Assembly: GCA_003331585.1 (NCBI GenBank)
Contig: QOPG01000003.1
Coordinates: 31,442-95,441, forward strand
Length of the DNA stretch: 64,000 bases
Origin: Gammaproteobacteria bacterium
GTDB taxonomy: Bacteria > Pseudomonadota > Gammaproteobacteria > Steroidobacterales > Woeseiaceae
Direction: 5' to 3'
Positions 1 through 9,555 of this stretch are shown here, piece after piece; position 1 is the stretch's first letter; every line of letters starts with the position of its first letter. The notes under the pieces are model-generated. The model saw nothing but the letters and a program-made list of their open reading frames with translations, searched no databases and had not been told where the DNA came from. Made by a program: the position numbers and the translations under genes.

Positions 1-1
1 A

Positions 2-184
2 ATGATGCATCAAGCGTTTGGAATGGATATTGAAGAAGCCAGCAATAAAAAAGATTTTGATTATGGGTTTGAATCGCTCACACCATCTGAAAGTGTTACA
101 AAAATGATATCAGTCATTGATAAATTAGATAGGTCAAAAACAGGTCTTTTTTTGAATAATGACGGCACTGAAATACCGTGGTGA
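2..184 (+). CDS. C-terminal fragment of a short-chain dehydrogenase/reductase (truncated by the window start)
   Basis: C-terminus ...TGLFLNNDGTEIPW matches the ending of the complete SDR at 1972-2679 (...SGKFYRYNGESIPW); the start lies outside the window. Confidence 0.7.
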   Translation: MMHQAFGMDIEEASNKKDFDYGFESLTPSESVTKMISVIDKLDRSKTGLFLNNDGTEIPW

Positions 185-1968
185 AATACACCTCTCTTTT
201 ATTGCTAATAAATCTTTTTTGTACCTCAAATTTATATCCAGAAGAATTTGGTGAAAAAATTTATCAGGATTCGTGCGCTAATTGTCATGAGAATGAATTA
301 CTTCGTGCTCCTAATTTCGCTGCATTAAAACTTATAGGTAAAGAGGGGTTATTAAATTCGCTGACAAATGGTTCAATGCAGGAGGTTGGAAATACTTTAA
401 AAGAAGAAGAATTGATTGCGGTGATCAATTTCTTGTCGCCTACCGAAAAAAATAATAGCAGAAGTTCAACTAATCAAAACTTTTGTGAATATACTCAAAA
501 AAATAATAGAGAATCTCTCTGGAATGGATGGGGGAATGATAAAAATAATTCTCGATTTCAAAAAAAAACAAGTATTACAAAAGAAAATGTTAATAAACTA
601 AATCTCAGTTGGGCTTTTGGTTTTGAAGATTCTGTGAGAGTTCGCTCCCAACCACTAATTACCTCAGATACAATTTATATTGGAACTCAATCAGGTAAAG
701 TTTATGCACTTTCATTGAGTGATGGATGTATATTTTGGTCTTTTCGCGCCAAGGCAGAAGTTAGAGGTGCAGTTTTACTATCTGAGGATAAAAAAAGTAT
801 CTTTTTTTCTGACTTTGAGGCAAATATATATCGTTTAGATGCAATCACCGGTAAAGAAATTTGGATCAAAAATATATCTGATCATCATGCCGCTACAATA
901 ACAGGGTCAATGGCTATTTATAATGGTAATTTATTTATCCCGCTATCATCGACTGAGATTATTAATGCTATCGATCCGAATTATGAATGTTGCACTTTTC
1001 GCGGAGGCGTAATTGCTTTAGATTCAGATGAGGGCAATCTTTTATGGAGAATGTATACCGTTCCAGAGCCTAAGAAAACGATTAAAAATTCGAAAGGAAC
1101 TGAAATGTGGGGTCCATCAGGAGCGCCTGTATGGAGTACACCTACTATCGATACAAAACGTCAACTCCTCTATATTGGAGTTGGTCAAAATTATTCTCAT
1201 CCCGCAAATGATCTCAGTGATGCTGTTTTGGCGGTTAAATTGTCCAGTGGTGAAATAGTTTGGCACTATCAGACAATTAAAGAGGATGTTTGGAATGCAG
1301 CTTGCGTCACTAATAAGGTGAATTGCCCAGGTCAGTATGGACCAGATATGGATATAGGTGCATCAGTAATTCTTGTTAACCATAAAGACGGTAATGATGT
1401 TCTACTTGTCGGACAAAAATCTGGGATGGTTTATGCTCTTGATCCTGAGAGCGCTGGAGCGGTTTTATGGAAAAAGAGAATTGGGAGGGGTGGGAAAAAA
1501 GGTGGAATTCATTGGGGCATGACTGCTGATACCGAAAATCTCTATGTCCCAATTGCAGATATTCCTGAAAAAATAAATATAGAGCACCCCCCTCAACCTG
1601 GTATTCACTCTGTTACCATAAAAGATGGTCAAAAAAAATGGTACAAACCAGCGCCTCCAATTTGTCTTAGTGAAGAATTTAAATGTTATGCCTCTTATAG
1701 TGCTGCTGCATCAAGTGCAGAGGATATGGTCATTGTTGGAAGTATGAATGGTACAATAGAAATTATCTCATCTTATGATGGGGAGCTTCTTTGGTCATAT
1801 AATACAGCTAAAGAATTTCAGACAATAAACAATACACCTGCAAATGGAGGTTCAATTGATTCGGATGGACCCATCCTTGCAGGAAAACATTTAGTTGTAA
1901 CTTCAGGTTATGATATTTATGGGCAAATAACAGGAAATGTTTTGTTGGTATTTAGTTCGGAGGAATAA
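178..1968 (+). CDS. PQQ-type beta-propeller dehydrogenase with N-terminal cytochrome c domain (polyvinyl-alcohol-dehydrogenase-like)
   Basis: Signal peptide, heme c motif CANCH (codons at 274-288), repeated PQQ propeller motifs (GKVYALSLSDGCIFWSF, GNLLWRM, GEIVWHYQ, GMVYALDPESAGAVLWKK, GELLWSY); GTG start overlaps the upstream stop. Confidence 0.8.
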   Translation: MVKYTSLLLLINLFCTSNLYPEEFGEKIYQDSCANCHENELLRAPNFAALKLIGKEGLLNSLTNGSMQEVGNTLKEEELIAVINFLSPTEKNNSRSSTNQNFCEYTQKNNRESLWNGWGNDKNNSRFQKKTSITKENVNKLNLSWAFGFEDSVRVRSQPLITSDTIYIGTQSGKVYALSLSDGCIFWSFRAKAEVRGAVLLSEDKKSIFFSDFEANIYRLDAITGKEIWIKNISDHHAATITGSMAIYNGNLFIPLSSTEIINAIDPNYECCTFRGGVIALDSDEGNLLWRMYTVPEPKKTIKNSKGTEMWGPSGAPVWSTPTIDTKRQLLYIGVGQNYSHPANDLSDAVLAVKLSSGEIVWHYQTIKEDVWNAACVTNKVNCPGQYGPDMDIGASVILVNHKDGNDVLLVGQKSGMVYALDPESAGAVLWKKRIGRGGKKGGIHWGMTADTENLYVPIADIPEKINIEHPPQPGIHSVTIKDGQKKWYKPAPPICLSEEFKCYASYSAAASSAEDMVIVGSMNGTIEIISSYDGELLWSYNTAKEFQTINNTPANGGSIDSDGPILAGKHLVVTSGYDIYGQITGNVLLVFSSEE

Positions 1969-1971
1969 ATC

Positions 1972-2679
1972 ATGAGAACAGTGCTTGTAACCGGTGCCAA
2001 CCGGGGAATTGGATTAGAATTTGCTAAACAATATGCATCTGATGAAGATCAAGTAATAGCAATCTGTCGTAATGATGATTATACGGATGAATTAAAGATT
2101 ATTTCAAAAAAGAATAACATTCGAATAAAATTAGCGGATATGTCAGATTTTAAAAGTATTGACATACTCCAGAACGAACTAAGTGGCATACCAATTGACA
2201 TTATTATCAACAATGCCGGTGTATTTGGGCCGAAAGCACAAGCTGATGGTGACCTGAGACAAAGTTTTGGTCATATGAATTATGATGTTTGGAGAAAGCT
2301 TATGGATATCAATACTCTGGCGCCATATAAAATAGTTGAGTCTTTAATAGAAAATATAAGACTTGGAAAAGATAAAAAAGTTATAACAATTTCTTCTAGT
2401 ATTGCATCGATTGAAGATGTATCTCCCGGTGTAAATGCATACAGAGCATCTAAGTGCGCTGTCAACATGGTAATGGCTAGCTTAGCTATGGAATTAAAAG
2501 ATCAAGGAATAAAATTTGCATTGCTCTGTCCAGGATGGGTGAATACACGTATGGGTGGGGGAAAAGCCCCAATAACTCCAGAGGTTAGTGTTAGTGGTTT
2601 GAGAAATGTAATCGATAATTTATCAATTGAGCAATCTGGGAAATTTTATAGATATAACGGGGAAAGTATTCCCTGGTAA
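1972..2679 (+). CDS. Short-chain dehydrogenase/reductase
   Basis: TGANRGIG cofactor motif, NNAG, active-site YRASK. Confidence 0.93.
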   Translation: MRTVLVTGANRGIGLEFAKQYASDEDQVIAICRNDDYTDELKIISKKNNIRIKLADMSDFKSIDILQNELSGIPIDIIINNAGVFGPKAQADGDLRQSFGHMNYDVWRKLMDINTLAPYKIVESLIENIRLGKDKKVITISSSIASIEDVSPGVNAYRASKCAVNMVMASLAMELKDQGIKFALLCPGWVNTRMGGGKAPITPEVSVSGLRNVIDNLSIEQSGKFYRYNGESIPW

Positions 2680-2697
2680 ATTAATTAAGTGGTTTCG

Positions 2698-3768
2698 ATG
2701 CAAAAAAAACAGGATAATCCTTTTGATATAATTCTCTCTGAGACACCAGTCTTCTCAGATGAAGAAGCAAAAGAAATAGCAAAATATTATTATAATATTT
2801 CTGCTTCAACCACTAATTTAGTAAGTGAAAGAGATCAAAACTTTCTTTTAAAGACCAAGGATAATCAGAAGTTCGTTTTGAAGATTGCAAATTCGGAAGA
2901 AGATCCAATCGTGACCGAATTTCAAATCTTTGCATTGGTCCACATCAATAGTAAAAATAATAAAAATATTTCAGTTCCGAAAGTCATAATTTCTAAAGAT
3001 GGCAAGAATTCCATAAAGTTACAAAAGGGTAATAAAAGCTATACTACTAGAATAGTATCTTATCTTGATGGAGTTCCATTATTCGCCTCTAAGGAATCTG
3101 AGCCAAATCCATCAATTGCAGAAGGCATGGGGTTATATTTAGCTCGTTTAGGAAAATCATTAAAAGATTTTTCTCATCCTGGATCAAATCAGAGTCTACT
3201 TTGGGATATGAAGAAAGCGTTATCAATTAGAGAAATTACCCATCATATAATCTCCAATCCAATAAGAACGATGGTAGAAGAAGTTTTAAATGAATTTGAA
3301 GATTATGCTATGCCTCTGTTTAAATCATTGCGATGGCAAGTCATACATAACGACATGAATCCAGATAATGTTTTAATTGATACATCGGGAACTAGGAATG
3401 TCTGTGGCATGATTGATTTTGGTGATATGGTCTATTCGCCATTGATAATTGATCTTGCGGTAGCTGCAGCTTATTTAGATACTGATGATGAGGATCCCAT
3501 GTTTTTAATGAATTACTTTGTGTCTGGGTATAACAAAGAAACGCCATTAAAGACGAAAGAACTAGAAATATTATTTGATCTGATTAAAGTTAGGGTTGCT
3601 ACAACAGTGGCAGTTCTTGATTGGCGTAAATCTTTTCGAGATAAAGATGATCCTTATTTGGAGATTAACTCAAATGACAAGTCTAGTTTATTACTCGAAA
3701 GGTTAATGAATATCTCTAGGGAAGAAGCAACCCATAATTTCAAAAATTTATCTATTAATTATGATTAA
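2698..3768 (+). CDS. Aminoglycoside/choline/hydroxylysine-kinase-like phosphotransferase (APH fold)
   Basis: Catalytic VIHNDMNPDNVLID and MIDFGD motifs; ATG at 2698 preferred over the GTG at 2689. Confidence 0.82.
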   Translation: MQKKQDNPFDIILSETPVFSDEEAKEIAKYYYNISASTTNLVSERDQNFLLKTKDNQKFVLKIANSEEDPIVTEFQIFALVHINSKNNKNISVPKVIISKDGKNSIKLQKGNKSYTTRIVSYLDGVPLFASKESEPNPSIAEGMGLYLARLGKSLKDFSHPGSNQSLLWDMKKALSIREITHHIISNPIRTMVEEVLNEFEDYAMPLFKSLRWQVIHNDMNPDNVLIDTSGTRNVCGMIDFGDMVYSPLIIDLAVAAAYLDTDDEDPMFLMNYFVSGYNKETPLKTKELEILFDLIKVRVATTVAVLDWRKSFRDKDDPYLEINSNDKSSLLLERLMNISREEATHNFKNLSINYD

Positions 3769-5062
3769 AAATTCAATTCTCAATATTATTAATACCACCA
3801 CTCGGATAAAACCGGATGAATTAAAAGCAACCGTTTTATCGTTTATTTTTGTATTTTTGCTTATGACTGCTTACTTTATTCTCAGGCCTGTAAGGGATGC
3901 AATGTCGAGTGACTGGAACGATACAGAATTAAGTTGGCTTTGGACATCTACTTTCTTCTTTAGCTTTATCGCAGTCAGTTTATATGGCGAAATTATATCA
4001 AGAATTAAATTAAATTATGTTGTCCCAGGAGTTTATTTGTTTTTTGCGACTTCATTTTTTCTATTCAACTTTCTCACAACAAGTATTCAAGATGCAGATA
4101 TTGTAAATAAATTCTTTTATGTATGGTTAAGTGTGTTTAGCTTGTTTCATGTGTCTGTATTCTGGAGTTTTATTTCAGGAATTTTTTCGCAAGAACAGGG
4201 TCCGAGACTATTTAGTTTCATAGCTTCAGGTGCCAGTATCGGGGCAATACTGGGACCATCTATTCCGATTATATTTGCCAATCAAATTGATACTATGAAT
4301 TTTTTGATTATCGCAGGATTTATCTTGCTAATACCGATACCTATTATCCGTTTCTTGGAAAAATTTAAATTTTCTGATGATTGGTCACAATCGAATCTTA
4401 ACAGACAAAAAAATAATGCAATTAACGACATTATTGATAGAGATTTTTTGTCAGGATTTAAAGTTCTGATGAAAGATCCATTTCTTGTTTCAATAGCATT
4501 GTTTATTCTTTTTTATGTAGTAATGAATACGTTTGTTTACTTTGAGTTAAGAAAACTCCTTGTGGAATTTGATAGAGAAACACGTACTCAGATATGGGCT
4601 TCAATTGATTTGATTGTTAATGTTTTAGCAATAGTAACGGCGATTTTTATCACTAACAGAATGACTAATCGTTTAGGGATGTCTGCAACTTTAGCATTTA
4701 TTCCAATCTTGATGATATTAGGTTGGTTGGTGGTTGCTGTTTCTCCAGTATTACTATTTTTAATTGGCCTACAAATTCTCAGAAGAGCTGGAAATTATGC
4801 AATTACAAAACCAGGAAGAGAAATGTTATTTACACTAGTTAATAATGATGTTCGTTACAAGGCAAAGCCAGTTATAGATATAGTGGTTTATCGAGGTGGA
4901 GATATGCTAACCGCTTGGTTTTATACTTTACTGACCGCTAGTTTTGGACTTGGATTGACAGGTATAAGTGTTTTTGCTTCTATAGTAGCGGCGTTTTGGG
5001 CTTATACAGGCTTTTATCTCGGAAGAAAATATAACTCTACTCAAAAAAATACAGGGACGTAG
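3761..5062 (+). CDS. MFS-type permease resembling the ATP:ADP/nucleotide translocase-like (Npt) family
   Basis: About 12 hydrophobic segments, N-terminal FILRPVRDAM motif and family-like length; start overlaps the kinase stop. Confidence 0.6.
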   Translation: MIKNSILNIINTTTRIKPDELKATVLSFIFVFLLMTAYFILRPVRDAMSSDWNDTELSWLWTSTFFFSFIAVSLYGEIISRIKLNYVVPGVYLFFATSFFLFNFLTTSIQDADIVNKFFYVWLSVFSLFHVSVFWSFISGIFSQEQGPRLFSFIASGASIGAILGPSIPIIFANQIDTMNFLIIAGFILLIPIPIIRFLEKFKFSDDWSQSNLNRQKNNAINDIIDRDFLSGFKVLMKDPFLVSIALFILFYVVMNTFVYFELRKLLVEFDRETRTQIWASIDLIVNVLAIVTAIFITNRMTNRLGMSATLAFIPILMILGWLVVAVSPVLLFLIGLQILRRAGNYAITKPGREMLFTLVNNDVRYKAKPVIDIVVYRGGDMLTAWFYTLLTASFGLGLTGISVFASIVAAFWAYTGFYLGRKYNSTQKNTGT

Positions 5063-5071
5063 GAGTAATTT

Positions 5072-5632
5072 ATGACGAATGATCTTAAAAACATTGCATC
5101 CACCATCAGAAGTCGAAGAACAGTGAAACAATTTACAAACAAAAATGTTGATAGTGATTTAATTTTGAAAGCCATTGATCTGGCCAGGTGGGCGCCAAAT
5201 CACCATTTAACAGAGCCGTGGCATTTTTACATTCTCAATGACTCTATAATAAAAAAGTGCATTGAATTGATAAGAGTAATTGTTACGGAAAAAAAAGGTG
5301 AAGAAATAGGAAATTTCAAAGCTGAGAATTCAAAATTGATCCCAGGGTGGCTTGTGGTGACTTCTAAACTATCTGAATCAAAACTGACTCAGCAAGAAGA
5401 TTATGCAAGTGTTTGTTGTGCAATTCAGAATTTTAGTCTCTACTTAACAGAAGCGGGTTTAGCATCGAAATGGTCTACTGGTGCCATTACTAGAGATAAT
5501 CGGTTTTATGATTTACTAAGCATAAACACCAAGTCTGAGGTTATTGTTGGTCTAATTTGGTATGGATATCCAAAGCAACTACCCACTCAATCTAGAGGTA
5601 AATTAGATGACATATTAACTGTTATTGATTGA
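5072..5632 (+). CDS. Nitroreductase family protein (YdjA-like)
   Basis: SRRTVKQF... and RWAPNHHLTEPWHF motifs. Confidence 0.85.
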   Translation: MTNDLKNIASTIRSRRTVKQFTNKNVDSDLILKAIDLARWAPNHHLTEPWHFYILNDSIIKKCIELIRVIVTEKKGEEIGNFKAENSKLIPGWLVVTSKLSESKLTQQEDYASVCCAIQNFSLYLTEAGLASKWSTGAITRDNRFYDLLSINTKSEVIVGLIWYGYPKQLPTQSRGKLDDILTVID

Positions 5633-6823
5633 GAGCCGATTGGCTGTTTTGGCTCCAAAAATAAAAATCAAAACAGTAAGCAAACCACACAATCCCATCA
5701 AGAGAATGACATTTCTAATGGAGCCATTGTATATAAAACCCGTTGCTATTGAGCCAATGGAAGACCCAAAATTTTGAAGTGAACCAATTATTGAGGCAGT
5801 TAAACCTGCAATCTTTGGAAGGGGGTCAAGCGCTAAAGCCATTGCATTTGAAATTAGAAATCCAGTACCTAGCATATATAGACATACACTACCCCATAGC
5901 AAAATGAAATTTGCCTGGTTTGCCTTAGCGATAAAAAGTAAAGATAGAGAACTGATTCCAATGAGAATAACTCCAAATCCAATGATTTTAATAATTTTAT
6001 ATCGTTTTAATAAGCGTCTATTTATTAATGATCCTATAAAAACGGATAAACCAGTCAGTGCAAATAGTATTCCAAACCATTCGACTGGAATTTGATAAAT
6101 CTCAATTATTAGTAATGATGAACTGGTAATTACTGACATGTACCCTATAGTAGATAATACAATCAGCAGCATTCCAAAAATACTTATTCTGTATGCTATA
6201 AATTCTCGTATTCCTTTTCTAAATTGCTCTTTTATTTGAATATTTTTATTAGCAACTCCTGTTTCCTTAAGCTCCTTTTTAACTCCAAAAAGAATGATGG
6301 CACCAAAAACTGTAATAGCTATGAATGGCATACGCCAATGAATTTGATGCACTAAAAATCCACCAATGATGGGAGCCAACATTGGGATAAATGTAAATAT
6401 CATCATCATTGCTGAAAGTATATCGGCAGATTGCTTTCCACTAGAAATATCTCTAACCATAGCACGTGATATAGAGAGTCCAACTGATGCTCCCAAACCT
6501 TGGATAAACCTTGCAAACAAAATTAATTCAATGGAGTTGGCAATCGATGTGACGATTCCTGAAATTACAAAAACCACGAGACCAAAAAATAATACTGGCA
6601 TTCTGCCAATCCGATCTGAAATTAATCCCAATGGGATCTGACCAATACCCACTCCAGCCATAAAAAATCCAACCGTATATTGACTTAAGGATAGATCAGC
6701 CGATAAATCAAAAGATAAAAAGGGAATTGAGGCCAGACTCATATCAATTGAGAGCGCTCCCATACCGGTCAGACAACCGAGCACAAGTATGATTCTTTTA
6801 TTTATTGTAAAGTTTTTATTCAT
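5615..6823 (-). CDS. Bcr/CflA-family multidrug MFS efflux transporter
   Basis: 12-TM pattern, GIGQIPLGLISDRIGRMPVL and LGASVGLSISRAMVRD motifs. Confidence 0.88.
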   Translation of the reverse strand: MNKNFTINKRIILVLGCLTGMGALSIDMSLASIPFLSFDLSADLSLSQYTVGFFMAGVGIGQIPLGLISDRIGRMPVLFFGLVVFVISGIVTSIANSIELILFARFIQGLGASVGLSISRAMVRDISSGKQSADILSAMMMIFTFIPMLAPIIGGFLVHQIHWRMPFIAITVFGAIILFGVKKELKETGVANKNIQIKEQFRKGIREFIAYRISIFGMLLIVLSTIGYMSVITSSSLLIIEIYQIPVEWFGILFALTGLSVFIGSLINRRLLKRYKIIKIIGFGVILIGISSLSLLFIAKANQANFILLWGSVCLYMLGTGFLISNAMALALDPLPKIAGLTASIIGSLQNFGSSIGSIATGFIYNGSIRNVILLMGLCGLLTVLIFIFGAKTANRLSINNS

Positions 6824-6889
6824 ATGAGAATGTTCAGTAATGATATATGAGATATAAAAAACTTCTATGATTCTCTAGGGAACCACTAC

Positions 6890-8137
6890 TTAGATCACTT
6901 TGCCTTTGATGATGAGATTTGATAGTTGATTAAATCCAACCCAGTATGTTAATTCATTAGGGTGATTTATATCCCATATAGCAATGTCTGCATCCTTACC
7001 TATTTCTAGTGTTCCTTTTTTATTCTCTAAACCGAGTGCTTTTGCGGCCTCTCTTGTCACTCCTGCAAGGCATTCTTCTGGCGTAAGTTGGAATAGATTT
7101 GCTGCCAGTGTCATAGCAAAACGAATCGAGCATATTGGAGATGATCCTGGGTTACAGTCAGTGGCGATTGCTATCGGCACATCACATTTTCTAAGTTCAT
7201 TTATAGGGGGTTTCTGTGTCTCATTGATTGTCATGAAAGCACCAGGCAATAACACTGCAACACAGCCAGCATTGGCCAGTGCTTTCACGCCATTATTAGA
7301 TGTATATTCTATATGATCAGCTGAAAGGGCATTATATTCTGCTGCTAATTCAGCACCTCCTGAATTTGAGAGTTGATCAGCATGAAGTTTAACTGGTAAA
7401 TTAAGTGATACGGCTTTATCAAAAAGCGAAGATATTTGTTGATTACTAAAGGCAATAGTCTCACAAAATGCATCAACTGCATCTATTAGCCCCGCGTTGT
7501 TAATTTCGGGTAACATTTCATTGCAGATGTATTTGATATAATCATCACCCCTGCCTTTATATTCTGGAGGTAGAGAGTGAGCCCCGAGAAAAGTTTTTTT
7601 AATGGTGATTTGTTCATTGTCTAGTTCGTTAGCTACCATAAGCATTTTTTTTTCAGATTCTAAATCTAATCCATAACCAGATTTTATTTCTATTGTTCCT
7701 ACACCCTCTGATTGTAATGACTTCAATCTTTTTTTTGCGAGGTTAATTAATTTATCTTTTGAACATTTACGAGTTTCAAGAACTGTTGAGATAATACCGC
7801 CACCAGCTAAAGAGATTTCCGAATAGCTCTTTCCTTTGATGCGTTCCTCAAATTCCCAGGCACGATTACCTGCGAATACTAAATGAGTATGACAGTCTAT
7901 TAGAGCTGGCGTAATCCATTTCCCCGGCATTGCCAATTTTTCTTTATACACCGCTTTGGGAATTTCATCGCTACTTCCAATCCATGATATTCGATCACCT
8001 TTTATTGCAATTGAACCATTCTTGATAATTCCATAGTCCAAATTATCCTGGGCCATAGAGGCAATATTGATATCAGTAATTAGTAGATCATAATCTTGCA
8101 TTTGATTACTTGAATCCTTTGATTGGATAACTTGCAT
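6890..8137 (-). CDS. hutI: Imidazolonepropionase
   Basis: Amidohydrolase motif DCHTHLVFAGNRAWEFEERIKGKSY, KLHADQLSNSGGAELAAEY; adjacent to other hut genes. Confidence 0.96.
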   Translation of the reverse strand: MQVIQSKDSSNQMQDYDLLITDINIASMAQDNLDYGIIKNGSIAIKGDRISWIGSSDEIPKAVYKEKLAMPGKWITPALIDCHTHLVFAGNRAWEFEERIKGKSYSEISLAGGGIISTVLETRKCSKDKLINLAKKRLKSLQSEGVGTIEIKSGYGLDLESEKKMLMVANELDNEQITIKKTFLGAHSLPPEYKGRGDDYIKYICNEMLPEINNAGLIDAVDAFCETIAFSNQQISSLFDKAVSLNLPVKLHADQLSNSGGAELAAEYNALSADHIEYTSNNGVKALANAGCVAVLLPGAFMTINETQKPPINELRKCDVPIAIATDCNPGSSPICSIRFAMTLAANLFQLTPEECLAGVTREAAKALGLENKKGTLEIGKDADIAIWDINHPNELTYWVGFNQLSNLIIKGKVI

Positions 8138-8159
8138 AAAAAATTATCATGTATTAGCC

Positions 8160-8169
8160 TGTATATACA
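8160..8169. promoter_or_regulatory. Putative HutC operator TGTATATACA in the hutI/hutF divergent promoter
   Basis: Perfect 10-bp palindrome TGTA-TA-TACA between divergent hut genes; HutC is encoded nearby. Confidence 0.6.
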
Positions 8170-8187
8170 ACTAAATTAATCTTACTA

Positions 8188-9555
8188 ATGTCGACATACT
8201 ACGCTAAAAAAATCCTTCTCCAAGATGGATGGAATAATGATATTTATTTTGAGGTCAATCATGGCCTCATAAACAATATATCACAGAAAAAACCTCCAAA
8301 AGATAAGATATCAAAACATCTCGATATTGTTATCCCTGGCTTATGTAATGCTCATAGTCATAGTTTCCAGAGAGCTCTAAGTGGTCATACAGAGCATATT
8401 ATGGGAAAAAGTGAGGATAATTTTTGGACATGGAGAAAAAAAATGTATCAACTTGTAGATAATCTCGATATTTCGGCATTATCTGCAATTGTTTGTCAGG
8501 CATATAAAGAAATGATTTCTCGAGGATACACTCAAGTTGTTGAATTCCATTATGTTCATCGTGATGATGATCAAAAAGACATTAACAATAAATTATTTCA
8601 TTCGATTCTCAAGGCAGCCAAAGAAACAGGTATCAATCTTATTTATACGCCAATACTTTATCAAAGAGGTGGCTTTTTAGACGAGGAGTTATCTATACAA
8701 CAAAAGAAATTTTACAGTACGATCGGCGATTTTTTGGATCACTACGAATATGCAAAATCATTAATAGAAAATCCTCATAAGATAGCTATTGGAATTCATA
8801 GTCTCAGAGCTGTAAATGAAAAATCATTGAGAAAAATTGCTGATTTTAAAGAAAAAGAAAATATTCCAATTCATATGCATATAGCTGAGCAGAAAATCGA
8901 AGTGAGTGAATTTTCAAAACTATACGGAACAAGACCAGTCGAATGGTTGATAAATAATTTCTCCGTAGATGAGAGTTGGTGTTTAGTTCATGCAACTCAT
9001 ATCAATAATCGAGAGGTAGAAACTCTTGCTAAGTCAAATGCAACTGTATGTATTTGTCCGACCACGGAAGCAAATCTTGGTGATGGGATATTCAGATTAA
9101 AAGATTACATTCAACATAAAGGTACGTTTGCAATCGGTTCTGATAGTAATATTTCCATTGATCCATTCGAGGAATTGAGATGGTTAGAGTATTCGCAAAG
9201 ATTGGTTAATTATGAGAGAAATATAAGTTCAAAAGATAATATTGGGTGCGGTCAGTTTCTTTTTAATGAAACGCTCAAAGGAGGTGCCAATGCATCAGGC
9301 TATACTAATCTTGGCCAACTGGCGGATGGTAGCAGTGCTAATTTACTCGAAATATCGAGCAGTAATCCTTCCTTAGCTGGCCATTCAAATAAAACCTTAT
9401 TAGACGCGATTGTATTTTCAAATCAGAATTCATTGATTGCACAAACTATGATAAATGGAGAGTGGATAGATAATTCCGATAGTGCAGGAAAAACTTTAAT
9501 CTTCAATAACGCGCTTGAAAAAATTTTCACACCAGAAGAGTCGAATGCAAAATAA
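8188..9555 (+). CDS. hutF: Formimidoylglutamate deiminase
   Basis: NAHSHSFQRALSGHTE motif, amidohydrolase fold; hut context. Confidence 0.95.
   Translation: MSTYYAKKILLQDGWNNDIYFEVNHGLINNISQKKPPKDKISKHLDIVIPGLCNAHSHSFQRALSGHTEHIMGKSEDNFWTWRKKMYQLVDNLDISALSAIVCQAYKEMISRGYTQVVEFHYVHRDDDQKDINNKLFHSILKAAKETGINLIYTPILYQRGGFLDEELSIQQKKFYSTIGDFLDHYEYAKSLIENPHKIAIGIHSLRAVNEKSLRKIADFKEKENIPIHMHIAEQKIEVSEFSKLYGTRPVEWLINNFSVDESWCLVHATHINNREVETLAKSNATVCICPTTEANLGDGIFRLKDYIQHKGTFAIGSDSNISIDPFEELRWLEYSQRLVNYERNISSKDNIGCGQFLFNETLKGGANASGYTNLGQLADGSSANLLEISSSNPSLAGHSNKTLLDAIVFSNQNSLIAQTMINGEWIDNSDSAGKTLIFNNALEKIFTPEESNAK

Noticed and set aside
6984-7316. Plus-strand 110-aa ORF antisense to hutI, and 6366-6641 antisense to the MFS gene
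   Set aside because: Overlap confidently assigned genes and lack recognisable motifs
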